A DNA stretch of 64,000 nt from Dendrolimus kikuchii (GCA_019925095.2 CM034392.1:5716887-5780886), one strand, 5' to 3'; counted from the first letter of the stretch, positions 12,346 to 22,677 are shown. Numbers and translations: made by a program. The notes: generated by a model not told the origin, from the letters alone.

Positions 12346-12721
12346 AATATCCGAAACCCTAAAAGCTAGTTTACTTAGTGGCGTATATTTACTACAGGAT
12401 TTAGATTAGAGTGGAGTGGAAGTAGAGCAGCGAAAAGTTGAGTAGAGAAGACTAAGTAAGAAGAACAATACAAAATAAAACAATCGTTTAATTTACAGAA
12501 TTATTTACAAATTTTATTTACAGACGGGTGGCCTTATCCAGCGATTTAACTACAATTTAGTGAACAAGAATTTCACTTTAACATTATGGGAGTTATTTAC
12601 TGGAAGATGTTGTTTTAAGCAACTATTTCCTTTTATAGTGTAGCAAATATTCCTAGGCAACGGTAACTATCCGTGTGGTAACCGAGAAATAATACAATTT
12701 GCAGCGGCCGGGCGGCCTGTT

Positions 12722-12945
12722 CTAATAATAATAATAATGTAAGCATAAATGTCCCGCTGCTGGGCTCGGGCCTCCCATTATAGGGGAAACGGACAGTATA
12801 CTCGCCACGCTTGTCCAAGGCGGCTTAGCAGATTTGACACATTGGTTATCTCGATGTGCAGGTTACATCACGGTGTTTTGCTTCATCGTTGCTAGCACGT
12901 GGTAATTGTAACAATATACACCCGCACGGCTTGAGCTTGGGACGC
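12722..12945 (-). repeat. tRNA-derived SINE B
   Basis: Tail-to-head order on the minus strand: CGCTGCTGGGCTCGGGCCTC, CCACGCTTGTCCAAGGCGGC, ATCACGGTGTTTTGCTTCAT, GGTAATTGTAACAATATACA, then the start of the head (CTTGAGCTTGGGACG). It joins directly to an A-retroposon copy at 12946. Confidence 0.7.
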
Positions 12946-13180
12946 CTGTCGTAAGAGGCGACAATTAGATGGTAGGGTATTTGCCTGTGGATGGCTACCG
13001 CCTCTGTCTAAAGTATGTTGCCAAAACATCCTTGGGTTGTGTTCTGGCATTTGTGGCCGGGTTCCAGTCTCCCCTTAGAGAGCGGCAGCACATTGGTAGG
13101 ACCTTTGGTGTTACAAATGTCCATAAGCAATGGCAACCGCTTACCATCGGGTGGGCCATCTACATGTCTGCTGAACTTAT
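12946..13180 (+). repeat. A retroposon, copy 3 (5'-truncated)
   Basis: Starts at CCTGTCGTAAGAGGCGACAA, about 70 bp into the element, and runs to the GTCTGCTGAACTTATACAA tail. Truncation at the 5' end fits target-primed reverse transcription. Confidence 0.8.
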
Positions 13181-13185
13181 ACAAT

Positions 13186-14190
13186 TAATTTATTTTTACA
13201 TATTTTTGAATTAAAATTGATTTGCATAGGTTCATTAACAACAAACTCAGATGGAACAGATGACATATTTATTTAAATAGATACCTAATAACATCTGGTA
13301 TTATGATGTCCATATCTTATATAAAAAAATGTCATGCATTATTTAAAAACTGCACATTGGTTTGATAAGCAAATATAATATTATTTGCTTTACATATTAT
13401 ATTATTAATAGCTAATTTTTAAACTAAAATATTAATTTTATGTTCTATATAAAATCACACCTGGAAAATTCACGGTCAAAATTGTTTACAATTTAAACAA
13501 GAAACACACTAATCATCACTCTAAGCTTCAATGCAGGTCTGGTTGCATTTCGCTGCACCAGCACCAGCTGGAAAAAAAATGATCAACATCAATCGCCCAC
13601 TAACAAAACGTACCTAATTTTGAAAACTTAATTCTACATCACTAGATGACGTCTTAAATCTTCACTCGCTTTTGACATATAAATCGAGTGTCTGTGGGTC
13701 AGCTTTTGTGTGACATTTAATTTGCGTGTGAATCATTTGTACACATTTCGTAAATTTGTTTGTAGATATTACCCAGACACAAAAAATTTAACGAAATATT
13801 ACCGAAATCTAATATTTGACGGTTCATTTATGTAAGAAAAGAAAAAAAATTATTTACTTAGGACAGTTAACTAAAATAAAACTAAGTGTTGTTAAAAATA
13901 GACTTAAAAACAAAACTTGTCCTAAAAAGGACATCAGTCTTAGCATAATCCAGCGCTGATCTTCCGCTGAGCCCGTAAGGTATTGTCACGGCAGACATTA
14001 CCTACATAACATATAACAACAACACCGGGCCACACAGAAAGTATTGCGAAAACAAGTTTTTATGTACCAGAGACTGGCCAGTTACAATCTAGTTTGAAAT
14101 TATGATTATTTATAACTAAAAATAGGTACGTTCCGATTTCAAAATTTCCCTCCACATTGCGAGATAATTTAAATTATCGTGTCTCATTGA
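13186..14190. other. AT-rich sequence with one possible minus-strand splice acceptor
   Basis: No gene can be supported. On the minus strand a good polypyrimidine tract and AG precede a 47-nt open stretch (13567 down to 13521) ending in TAG; see findings. The segment 13935-14000 resembles LINE 3' UTR sequence. Confidence 0.4.
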
Positions 14191-14193
14191 AAA

Positions 14194-14665
14194 ATGGATC
14201 TGCGCCGGGAACCTTTTCGCGCTATGATTTGTTACGATTTCAAGTGTCGCCTGAAACCGGACGAATCGTACGATTGACTCCAATTGGCATTCATGGATGA
14301 AGGCCCTTCTAAGGCCACCGTGCATCGTCGGTACAACGAATTCAAGCGCGGTCGACTAACTTCGGGGGATAAAGAAAGAAGTGGTCGGCCTTTGCCGGCT
14401 GTTACGGAAGAAACTGTGCTAGCAGTGAAAAATGTAAACCAAGACAATAGGCGAGTTACGTATCAAGAGATTCAGATTCAGATCGGGTAGCCTTCACGAG
14501 ATTCAACACGTGCATGTTCGCGTGAAGATGATAGTTTCACGCTGGTTGCCGCACAACCTCACCGATACTCAGAAGCAGGCCTGGGTGGAATAGTGCCGTG
14601 GTATGATAAATACATTTGAAGCAGGCTCGTCTCGACGTGTTTACGACATCATTCCGGTTTTTTTT
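14194..14665 (+). pseudogene. mariner-family transposase relic, N-terminal half
   Basis: ATG at 14194 opens MDLRREPFRAMICYDFK, followed after an in-frame TGA (14275) by ATVHRRYNEFKRGR, SGRPLPAVTEETV and NRRVTYQEIQIQIG. This is the paired helix-turn-helix DNA-binding part of mariner transposases. A TAG at 14488 then a frame change leads to SRWLPHNLTDTQKQA and RVYDIIPV, the linker that precedes the DDD catalytic domain. The catalytic domain itself is absent. Two stops and a frameshift make it non-functional. Confidence 0.85.
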
Positions 14666-14671
14666 TAGATT

Positions 14672-14775
14672 AGAGATGGGATAGGACAGCTCAGATAGGG
14701 TGTGGGATACAGTGAAGGATATCTATCCTATCCCTATATCGAGGGATAGGATATAAAGGTGGGGCTGGTATCTGG
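14672..14775. repeat. GGATAG-rich low-complexity tract
   Basis: Repeated GGGATAGGA, ATCTATCCTATCC and GGGATAGGATA units; similar CTATCCTATC units recur at 24830-24905. Confidence 0.5.
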
Positions 14776-15029
14776 GATAATATTAAAGATTTAGGCCGTT
14801 TCACGCAGATATGGCGACGGGTTTAAGGCGTTATTTGAGATGTGACATTATTAATGTCATTGAATATTGACAGATAACGTATGTATTACACAATATGACT
14901 ATGCGTTAATGGCGTTATTGTTAATGCCGTTACAGCCTAAATCTTTAACACTAACACAGGTGAAGCTTGGGCACAAAGAGTATGAGTTAGCGACGGAGGG
15001 ACATGATATAGGCAGATGGGATAGATAAT

Positions 15030-15205
15030 AAGTAATAATAACCGCTCATAAACGTCCCAGTACTGATGAGTTCGGTCCTCCCATTTGAATGAACAGTATA
15101 CCCGCCACAATTGTCCAAATTGAGACATCGGTTATCTCTATGTACTTCATCATGATATTTTTCTTTATCATTAACACGTGGCAGTTATAACAGTATGCAC
15201 ATCTA
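15030..15205 (-). repeat. tRNA-derived SINE B, diverged
   Basis: Ordered matches to other copies: AAACGTCCCAGTACTGATGA, AGTATACCCGCCACAATTGT, GGTTATCTCTATGTACTTCA and GTGGCAGTTATAACAGTATG. Confidence 0.6.
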
Positions 15206-15652
15206 TACTATAATATTATAAAGCTGAAGAGTTTGTTTGTTTAATAGTATAATTAACTTTTAATTTGTTAAAGGACCTAAAAAAGGTTATGTATCTATAG
15301 AGGTGCCAAATTAAACAATAAAATTAATAAAAATAGAAAATACTAAGCTCTCTATCCATGCACAATTGAAAAGAGCTTTAAAATTAAACTAAAATCCATC
15401 ATTCAAAAAATGTTGCAATATTTTTCGCCAACTGCAAATACATTTACAAATATGTAATTTAGAGAGGCTAAAAAACATAAAATGGGACGACGATTCAAAT
15501 AAAGTGAAAAACTGATGGCATTGTCCCTTTATAAACAAGATCCTAAAGCCTATAGGTGACTACGACAATTTCTCACGCTACCTTCACCAATTACACTTAG
15601 CCGTTTGATAACAAAAGTTTCTTTAACGCCTGGTGTAAATAAAAATCTATTT

Positions 15653-15946
15653 TTTTATTGCAGGTGTTCAGCAGACAGGCAGACGGCCCACTTGATGGAT
15701 AGCGGTTACCATCGCCTATGGACAATTGAAACACCAAAGGTGCTTGCTACAAATGCGCTGCTGCCCTCTTAAGGGAGACTGGAACCTGGTCACTAATGCC
15801 GGAACACAACACAAGGTTGTTATGGCGACATACCTTAGACCAGAGGTGGTAGTCATCCAGTCGGACAAATACCCTACCACCTGGCTGTGAGTAGTTTTAT
15901 CGCCTCTTACGACAGACCGCCTGGCCGCAGGAAATTGTATTCTTCT
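15653..15946 (-). repeat. A retroposon, copy 4, inside the P-like transposase
   Basis: Flanked by a perfect 8-bp target duplication ATCTATTT (15645-15652 and 15947-15954). Removing one duplicate rejoins the transposase frame. About 20 bp of the A head are missing, i.e. 5'-truncated, while the T-rich (tail) end is intact. Confidence 0.92.
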
Positions 15947-17159
15947 ATCTATTTGGAGAACTTAAGGAAAGGGCCTCCAAAATGAGCATGAATGAAAAAT
16001 TATGTGTGCTCTTATTCGATGAAGCGGCACTGTCGCCACATTTTAATTATAAAAGCCGAGATGATATTATTTGTGGTTTCGCCAATAACGGAGAAAACAT
16101 CAAAGAAAATATAGCCGATCACGTTTTAGTATTCATGATAAGAGGCATACAAAAAAATTATAAACAGACAACATCAAAATTTGATTTAATTAAACAGTAA
16201 AAAAATATTATTGATAAGTTATTTGATATTGGTTTTTTAGTAATTGGAACTATATGTGATCAAGTCGCAACAAATGTGAGTGCCATAGATTATCTTGTAA
16301 ATGAAAGTAGAGGAAACGATTTACGGAATGGTGAAAATTTCAATAAATTTGTATTTGAAATAAATGGGGAAGAAATTGTATACCTCTTTACGATCCCTCA
16401 CATCTTATAAAAGGCATTCGGAAAAACTTGCTTACAAAAAATCTAAGTGCTGTAATTAATGATGAGTCAAAAATATCCAAATGGGAAATTATCATAGAAT
16501 TTTATTAAAAAAACGCCCACATATCAAGGGTTGCGGCTTGTGCCGAAAATCACGGAAAACCATGTGATGCCACAAAAAATTTGGAAGATGAAAAGGTCAA
16601 GTATGCGACAGAAATATTTAGCCAGACAGTTGGAGTCAGTTGGGACTACTAGCAGGTAATTTTTTTCTAAATCCAAATCATTATTCTTACATTTTTCCTT
16701 AGATTATATAAACGTCTCAATGCATTTTTCATATTGTGTATAGTTATGTAGATAACATGTTTTTGTTATAACCATTGCTGAAACTTGGGCTTAAGTATAC
16801 TGTACCAAATGATTATATTTGGAAAAGTTTTGCATATAATATCATTTTTGATTCATACCTATGTGATGAGATCATTCAGATAAGAGATTTTGTTGACATA
16901 TAAAACATACTACCTATTAAAATACTATTAGATTTTAATCTGTCAAGGTTAAAACATAATAATATTTTTAATACACAGTATTTTTATATATAACTCTAAT
17001 ATTTCACTGAGTATAAGGGGATCCTATCTTCACAAACTTGATTGTAAAATAATTTCTTGATGTTAAACTAAATCCAGGCTTCCGATAATAACCCACAAAA
17101 ATTTCATTGCTATTTCTCTTAATATTTAAGATAATGTATAGTATTTCTACCATGCTTCT

Positions 17160-17240
17160 TCAAGGCCCTTGACGGCTTTGAGAAGTCGGTTATCTCTATG
17201 TGCAAATTTCATCACGATGTCTTACTTCACTGTCAGTTGA
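17160..17240 (-). repeat. SINE B fragment
   Basis: GGTTATCTCTATGTGCAAAT and TTCATCACGATGTCTTACTT match the SINE B body. It lies in the putative intron of the P-like transposase. Confidence 0.5.
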
Positions 17241-18048
17241 ATTGGAACTGCGTTAAACCGTAAGCTACAATATTACGCCCTATATTGCCTACAATAACTT
17301 TTTAATTTACTTTTTTTTTCAGAACTTGGAGTACTTTCGGAGGAATGCAAAGACACGGCAGATATACTGTTGTTTTTTGATAAACTCTTCCACCTTAAAC
17401 GGAAGTTTCAAAAAGAAAAAAAGGAGAAAATAAACCGCTACTTAGGCCAATAAATTCAAAATCACCCCACCGAAATTTTTGGAAATCCTCAAAAAAAAAA
17501 ATAAGTTCTATGAAATTTATAAGACGGTAATATGGTTTCTGTACTTAGTTAGAAAAATTGGATACAAACAATTGTAAATATTGTACATATTGTCGATATT
17601 TTTCATAAAAATATAATTTGACATCAGTATGAGTGCGACATTTCAACCAAGACCCTCTTGAAATGTTTTTTGGATTTATACAATCACATGGCTATAGATA
17701 TATCTCTCCCACTTGCGTAGAGCTTGAAGCAGCATTCGCTTCCTTACTAGTTAATCATTTAAGTAGCCGTCACTCTATTGGTTTGAATTGCGAAGGAGAT
17801 AAATGTGTTACTTTTAAAGATTTAGCCAAGTTATATTTTAATGAACTCCAAAAAGTTAATTATATGACTGAAGTAGATTTTGCTGGCATTAATGGTAAAA
17901 ATATCTTTATCGATATTAATGAAATACTCAAAAACCCCAGAATTCGGGCTCAATTAGAGTATGTGACCGGATACATAAAAAAAAAACAATGTAAAGACAT
18001 GTGAAATATGTAAAAATGTGTTATATAATGAAAAACAGGATAATTTTT

Positions 18049-18365
18049 ATCCGTGCAGGAACGGAGAAAGAATACAATTTCTTGCGGCCGGGCGGCCTGT
18101 CGTAAGAGGCGACTAAACAACCCACAGCCAGGTGGTAGGGCATTTGCCCGAATGGATGGCGACCACCCCTGGTCTAGAGGATGCTGCCATAACAACTTTG
18201 AGTTGTGTTCCGGTATTAGTGACCAGGTTCCAGACTCACTTAAGAGAGCAGCAGCGCATTTGTAGCACCTTTGGTGTTGCAAATGTCTATAGGCGATGGT
18301 AACCGCTTTCCATCCAGTGGGCCGTCTGCCTGTCTGCTGAACTCCTGCAATAAAAAATAAAAAAA
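18049..18365 (+). repeat. A retroposon, copy 5
   Basis: Full-length: head ATCCGTGCAGGAACGGAGAA to tail CTCCTGCAATAAAAAATAAA. It interrupts the C-terminal part of the P-like transposase just after KNVLYNEKQDNF and is inverted relative to copy 4. Confidence 0.92.
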
Positions 18366-18784
18366 TAATAATTAAAAAACGAAAATATTTTGAAAATAGT
18401 AGATGCTCGATTTATCAATCACAATCTCTAATTTAATGTTTTTCAAATATTCAAATTGTGGTCACAAAATCGAAAAAAACAAAATATTAAAGAACAGTAC
18501 TCACAATTACCATTAACTATGGTTCTTTAACAAGTACAGAACACAAAAATGAAATTATAAGAATAATTGAAGAAGTAAGCACATTTTATTTTTATTTTTG
18601 ACTGGTGTAAAGACACCAATAAGATATTAAATGGGCCCAGAAGCGATTTCAACTTCAGTCAAGTTCAGTGTTTAGCTCATAAATATTTTATAAGACTTTC
18701 AAAAATATAAATACTGTTATAAATTTTGTTCTTTCATTTCTAAATGCGATTCACCTAGTCACGTCTTTTATTTGAATGCTGATC

Positions 18785-18998
18785 TTTTTTTTTATTGCAG
18801 GAGTTCAGCAGACAGGCAGACGGCCCACTTGATGGAAAACGGTTACCGTCGCCTATGGACATTTGCAACACCAAAGGTGCTACAAATACGCTGCTGCTCT
18901 CTTAAGGGAGACTGGAACCTGGCCACTAATGCCGGAACACAACTCAAGGTTGTTATAGCGACATACTTTAGACCAGGGGTGATAGCTATCCAGTCGGT
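18785..18998 (-). repeat. A retroposon, copy 6 (head missing)
   Basis: Begins with the T-run and TTGCAGGAGTTCAGCAGACA and stops at GATAGCTATCCAGTCGGTCC, so the 5' ~110 bp are absent. Confidence 0.88.
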
Positions 18999-19310
18999 CC
19001 ATGTCCAGTCTATGATCCTATCAACATGCTTCATGATAATATTTTTAAAAGTTCATATTCATTACAAATCACGTAATTTCTAATTCGTGATGTATTATTA
19101 TATTAAACAAATACGTTCAACATGAATAGTGCAATTTATACGTCAATTGTATAGTTTATATTTTGTAAACAATATGAAATATAATATTTTAAATAAAATT
19201 AAGCATTGTGAAAAATAATGGTGAACGAAATCTACATCAGCATAGAATTACATATAAATTGTATGCTTATGTAGGTTTTCTCCGCCATGATTTGCAAAAT
19301 ACTTTAATAA

Positions 19311-19312
19311 GA

Positions 19313-19393
<81 letters not shown>

Positions 19394-19416
19394 TATTTAT
19401 ATATATATATATATAA
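19311..19416. repeat. (AT)n microsatellite
   Basis: About 70 bp of pure TA dinucleotides (19315-19385) followed by imperfect TA repeats. Confidence 0.95.
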
Positions 19417-19681
19417 TGTACACTTTGAGCTACATTTCAGTCACAAGTTTTATATAAACACAACTTTGGATAACAACACAAAATTGTTATCCAAAGACAA
19501 TAAACATATTAAATGAAAACATTTTTAAAATTTAAGTATTGCTAGAAAATAAAACTGCAGAGCACCACATTACCCTTCAGTTCCCACAATAAAAAACTCT
19601 TTTTGACATAGTTAAGATGTTCATAAAATGCTAAGAGAAGACTAAGAGCCAGACTTACATCATAGTAATAAAAGAGCTGAC

Positions 19682-20155
19682 GGTGACCTCTTTGAGGCTC
19701 TCAGAAACCAGAACAAGCTGGTTTTTGAGGGCCTGGGAGAGGAAGACGGCTGTATGGAAGTCGCATATAAGATCCGAGGTAAAAACCCGAACACCCAGAA
19801 GGTCATATTGAAAACCTCGCCAGCCCTTTGGAAAAGGTTTACAGACTCAGGCACGGTAAGGGTCGACCTGAAAACATTGCAGGTCACGGACCGGTCACCG
19901 CTTACGCAGTGCACTATCTGCCTGGGCTTTGGGCATGGCAAGAAGCTGTGCACAGAGACCCAGGTAGTGTGCAGTCACTGTGGCGGACCCCACACTCGCA
20001 GTGAGTGCGAAGAGTATGCTGTTGGCGCGCCGCCAAAATGTAAAAATTGTGCTAAAGAGAGGAAAGCGGAGACGCGACATAATGCGTTTAGTGAGGTGTG
20101 CCCAATAAGGGCGAGATGGGACGCATTGGTACGCGCTACAGTAGCCTACTGCTAG
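19682..20155 (+). CDS. retroposon ORF1 (gag-like) C-terminal part with zinc knuckles
   Basis: Open from the insertion boundary to TAG: GDLFEALRNQNKLVFEGLG, then MEVAYKIRGKNPNTQKVIL and PALWKRFTDSGTVRVDL. The C-terminus has CCHC-type knuckles CTICLGFGHGKKLC and CSHCGGPHTRSEC and a third CKNC...H...C cluster, closing WDALVRATVAYC. This matches ORF1 of R1-clade (TRAS/SART/R1-type) elements, which binds element RNA. The N-terminal half is lost by 5' truncation. Translation of this copy is doubtful because it has no promoter of its own. Confidence 0.85.
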   Translation, partial: GDLFEALRNQNKLVFEGLGEEDGCMEVAYKIRGKNPNTQKVILKTSPALWKRFTDSGTVRVDLKTLQVTDRSPLTQCTICLGFGHGKKLCTETQVVCSHCGGPHTRSECEEYAVGAPPKCKNCAKERKAETRHNAFSEVCPIRARWDALVRATVAYC

Positions 20156-21440
20156 TCGGAATGCCGGGAACAACATAATAGTAATGGGTCGGAAGTCGAG
20201 CATCGTTGGTGAAAAATAGATTTAACAACTGGTGGTTATTAACGCAACAAAGGACCAGTCAACGATGTTCGGCACACGACTCGGCTATTATGCGTGGTAC
20301 CGGCAATTTACGTCTAGCAGAATTAAACAGCGAGGTGGGGACCTTTAGGGAGGTAGACAGTGGTGACCCCCGGAGTTTAAGGTGGAGCCGGAAGCCTGCA
20401 GAGGTATGCACAAAACACACTACGGAGTGAAACATGACAAGCACTAATACACAAAATGCACTAAACATAACAGAAGCACAAACAAACTCACAACACAATG
20501 GGCATAAACAACACAAACAAAAAAATTAAACCGGCAACTTTTAATGGAAAAGATGTCAGTTTGCGTAACACAGAACACACACAACACACATAAAAGTACA
20601 CCACATGAAAACTAGCATAAACACTTAACAAAACAGTAACAAAAAATCACTTACCAGACTGCAGGTGACCGGAAAGCAGAGGAATCTGAAAAAACATATA
20701 TATATATTGACCAGCAATAGCCTAGTGTAAAACACACGTGTATACTAAAAAGACACTGTAGGAATATACTATGGTATACTCTCTTAACAGCGTCCAAAAC
20801 AATGTAATATAATAATATATATTAGTGTTAAGAAATAGAAGAATGTAACAAATAGAAAATAAGAACCTACTGCAATGTATAAGTTAAATCTTAAATTACA
20901 CCAGCATTCAAATACAAAAAGCATAGATATCATGATAGAATAGAGTATAATAATAAACAGCTACTTGTAAACAAACACAATATAGATATACAATAAACTT
21001 AAACTAAACACTAGATTAAAATTACAGTAAATAAATAGAATTATATAAAACTTAACTATAACTTTAGTGTCAATAGAATTATAAAACCATAAGAAATTGT
21101 AACTTTAATATATAAAACTAGGAAGGTATATAACTATGTAAAATATTTGTTAAAATCATAGAAATAAATAAAGAACTTGTATACAACCTACCATTCCTAC
21201 CCCACATCCATCCCTCTAACTCCTATCCTCCCATACCCTGATCACACCTCCTAATCACACTTCCAACCTAGTCCAACCAAAACCAACCTATTCCTAAAGT
21301 GTAAAGTTATTTGTGTTTAGTAAATAATAAGTAGCAATAAGAAAGAAAATGTAGATCAATAAAGCAAAAACATAAAAAGATACTATGCGGACAATCTTGT
21401 TCGTCTGCGGTTAAACTGAAAAAAAAAAAAAAAAAAAAAA
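20156..21440 (+). other. long A/C-rich 3' region of the retroposon
   Basis: Strongly strand-biased (runs such as ACACAACACAATGG), few G/T, with AATAAA near 21165 and 21356 and ending in the poly(A). I see no RT motifs in any frame. It is either the natural 3' UTR of an ORF1-only element or the remains of an internal deletion. Confidence 0.6.
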
Positions 21441-21596
21441 AAAGAGCTGAAGACTGTTCTGCGCATGTGCATCATCACATTGCCTACAACGAAACCTTAA
21501 GTTGCAGTGCCTTTGGAGGGGTGTAGGTAACGAAGGTGGTATAAAACTTAACTTTTGAACTATGAAGTCGAAAATTCTAGGAAAATTCAACTTAAC

Positions 21597-21909
21597 TTTT
21601 ATCCGTGCAGGAACGGAGAAAAAATACAATTTCCTGCAGCCGGGCGGCCTGTTGTAAGAGGCGACTGAACAACCCACAGCCAGGTGGTAGGGCATTTGTC
21701 CGACTGGATGGCTACCACCCCTGGTCTAAAGTATGTCGCCATAACAACCTTGAGTTGTGTTCCGGCATTAGTGACCAGGTTCCAGTCTCCCTTCAGAGAG
21801 CAGCAGCGCATTTGTAGCATTTTGGTGTGGCAAATGTCCATAGGCGATGGTAACTGCTTTCCATCAAATGGAACGTCTGCCTGTCTGCTGATCTCCTGCA
21901 ATAAAAAAA
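21597..21909 (+). repeat. A retroposon, copy 7
   Basis: Full-length and close to consensus, flanked by AACTTAAC (21589-21596) and AACTTAAA (21910-21917), a 7-of-8 duplication. Confidence 0.92.
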
Positions 21910-21929
21910 AACTTAAAAAGCACTTTTAG

Positions 21930-22400
21930 CCAGTATTGGTTTGATCAAGGTCCGTCGAGTACTTTTTTGTGACAAAAACTAAACTGTTAACGTTCCTCAT
22001 CCCTACAGAACCCTAGATTTACACTACTATCAATTTTGATGAAACAACCAAAGCGCATGTAAATATGCATGAAATTGAGTTATTCAATTTAATTGAATGT
22101 TATCGTATCCTTTCAGTTCTGCGCTTCTTTATCCTAATTAATTCAATTTGTTTGATCCGTATAATATCAGTTTAATGAGAGAGTGAGATACAAATATTTT
22201 TTTGTATACATAGACGCGATAAAAAGTGTCTTATGTTAATTAATATTATCAAAATTAGATGTGTACTGAACTTCATGTAAATAGAACAATCATTAAGAAG
22301 GAACAAACAAACATCCAAAGTCACTTTCATATTTGTATGATTAGCGTAGAAGCATAGGTGTTGATTCAAAGAAATACAATATATCATGGCTTGACTATAA
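21930..22400. other. white 5'-flanking sequence
   Basis: AT-rich, with no repeat or coding signal recognised. Any proximal promoter elements of white should be here, but none can be named confidently. Confidence 0.5.
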
Positions 22401-22495
22401 TGTGTTATTCTATTAGTCTATCGTCACAACCGTTAGAGACGACTCGTCGTTGTGTTCAGATATCGCAGCCGGTTAGTTTGAAAAGGCTCTCGCAG

Positions 22496-22593
22496 TCAGT
22501 TCCCGCTGCCACACTGTGAATTAGTGAATGACCATGTTTTAGTGTTTTTTTTTTAATTTAATTTTATACGTCCTTTTTTGTGAATAATACGAG
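22496..22593 (+). promoter_or_regulatory. white: possible white start site and 5' UTR with a tiny upstream ORF
   Basis: TCAGT at 22496-22500 matches the arthropod initiator consensus, about 96 bp before the start codon. There is no TATA box at the expected distance and no clear DPE. Between it and the ATG lies a four-codon upstream ORF, ATG ACC ATG TTT TAG (22528-22542), ending 51 nt before the white ATG and in the same frame. The initiator assignment is inference from a short motif; untranslated exons further upstream cannot be excluded. Confidence 0.3.
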
Positions 22594-22677
22594 ATGACTG
22601 CAGGAAGTGAAGAACACGAGCCTCTGATAGCTTCTACTGTTGATAGACAACGCGTGACATACAGCAATTCGCCTAGT
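22594..22677 (+). CDS. white: white exon 1 (start codon exon)
   Basis: This exon encodes residues 1-28, starting [14 protein letters not shown], the N-terminus I recognise from lepidopteran White proteins. The ATG has the context acgagATGa. The exon ends on a codon boundary (phase 0) at a consensus GTAAGT donor at 22678. The region is polar and belongs to the cytosolic N-terminal tail before the ATPase domain. The next coding exon is 21.2 kb away. The start is chosen because the only upstream ATGs nearby (22528 and 22534) close at a stop within 15 nt. Confidence 0.95.

Larger units (their letters stand above)
15290..18620 (+). pseudogene. P-superfamily (P-element/THAP9-like) transposase relic
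   Basis: Fragments in order: YFSPTANTF...REAKKHKMGRRFK and MALSLYKQDPKAYR (15.40-15.57 kb), LPSPITLSRLITKVSLTPGV, ELKERASKMSMNEKLCVLLF then DEA (15.96-16.03), ADHVLVFMIRGIQKNYKQ, FLVIGTICDQVATN, DPSHLIKGIRKNLLTKNL after a frameshift, KYATEIFSQTVG, KDTADILLFFDKLF, FNQDPLEMFFGFIQSHGYRY (17.64-17.70), YVTGYIKKK then, frameshifted, TCEICKNVLYNEK. These match the catalytic region of P-superfamily transposases; the N-terminal THAP zinc finger is not visible. A likely intron (donor 16656, acceptor ending 17322) remains. Several stops and at least three frameshifts, plus A insertions, make it dead. The 3' end is uncertain. Confidence 0.85.
19671..21450 (+). mobile_element. R1-clade-like non-LTR retroposon insertion, 5'-truncated, with TSD and poly(A)
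   Basis: The insertion 19681-21440 is flanked by a perfect 10-bp duplication AAAGAGCTGA (19671-19680, 21441-21450). It ends in an uninterrupted A run from about 21420. An AATAAA lies about 60 nt before the run. The left end enters in mid-ORF1. After the ORF1 stop comes 1.26 kb of A/C-rich sequence with no detectable reverse transcriptase. Intact TSD, pure tail and open ORF1 indicate a recent event. Confidence 0.85.

Noticed and set aside
15653..18365. Retroposon A copies 4 and 5 as the long terminal inverted repeats of a P-like transposon
   Set aside because: Transposase coding sequence continues to the left of A4, A4 has its own 8-bp target duplication, and many A copies occur without any transposase.
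21605..21817. A 70-residue ORF ([11 protein letters not shown]...) that recurs in several A copies as a conserved small protein
   Set aside because: It is present in A copies simply because they are copies. It is broken in others and has no start context or family match.
21597..21909. Family A as a MITE, since its two ends share TTTAT..GCAGGA in inverted orientation
   Set aside because: The inverted similarity is short and imperfect. Variable A-rich tails, 5' truncation and the tail shared with LINE C fit retroposition better. Kept only as an alternative.
1..22400. A second host gene upstream of white
   Set aside because: Apart from mobile-element relics and one weak minus-strand stretch at 13.5 kb, no run of exons with domain content or consistent phase was found.
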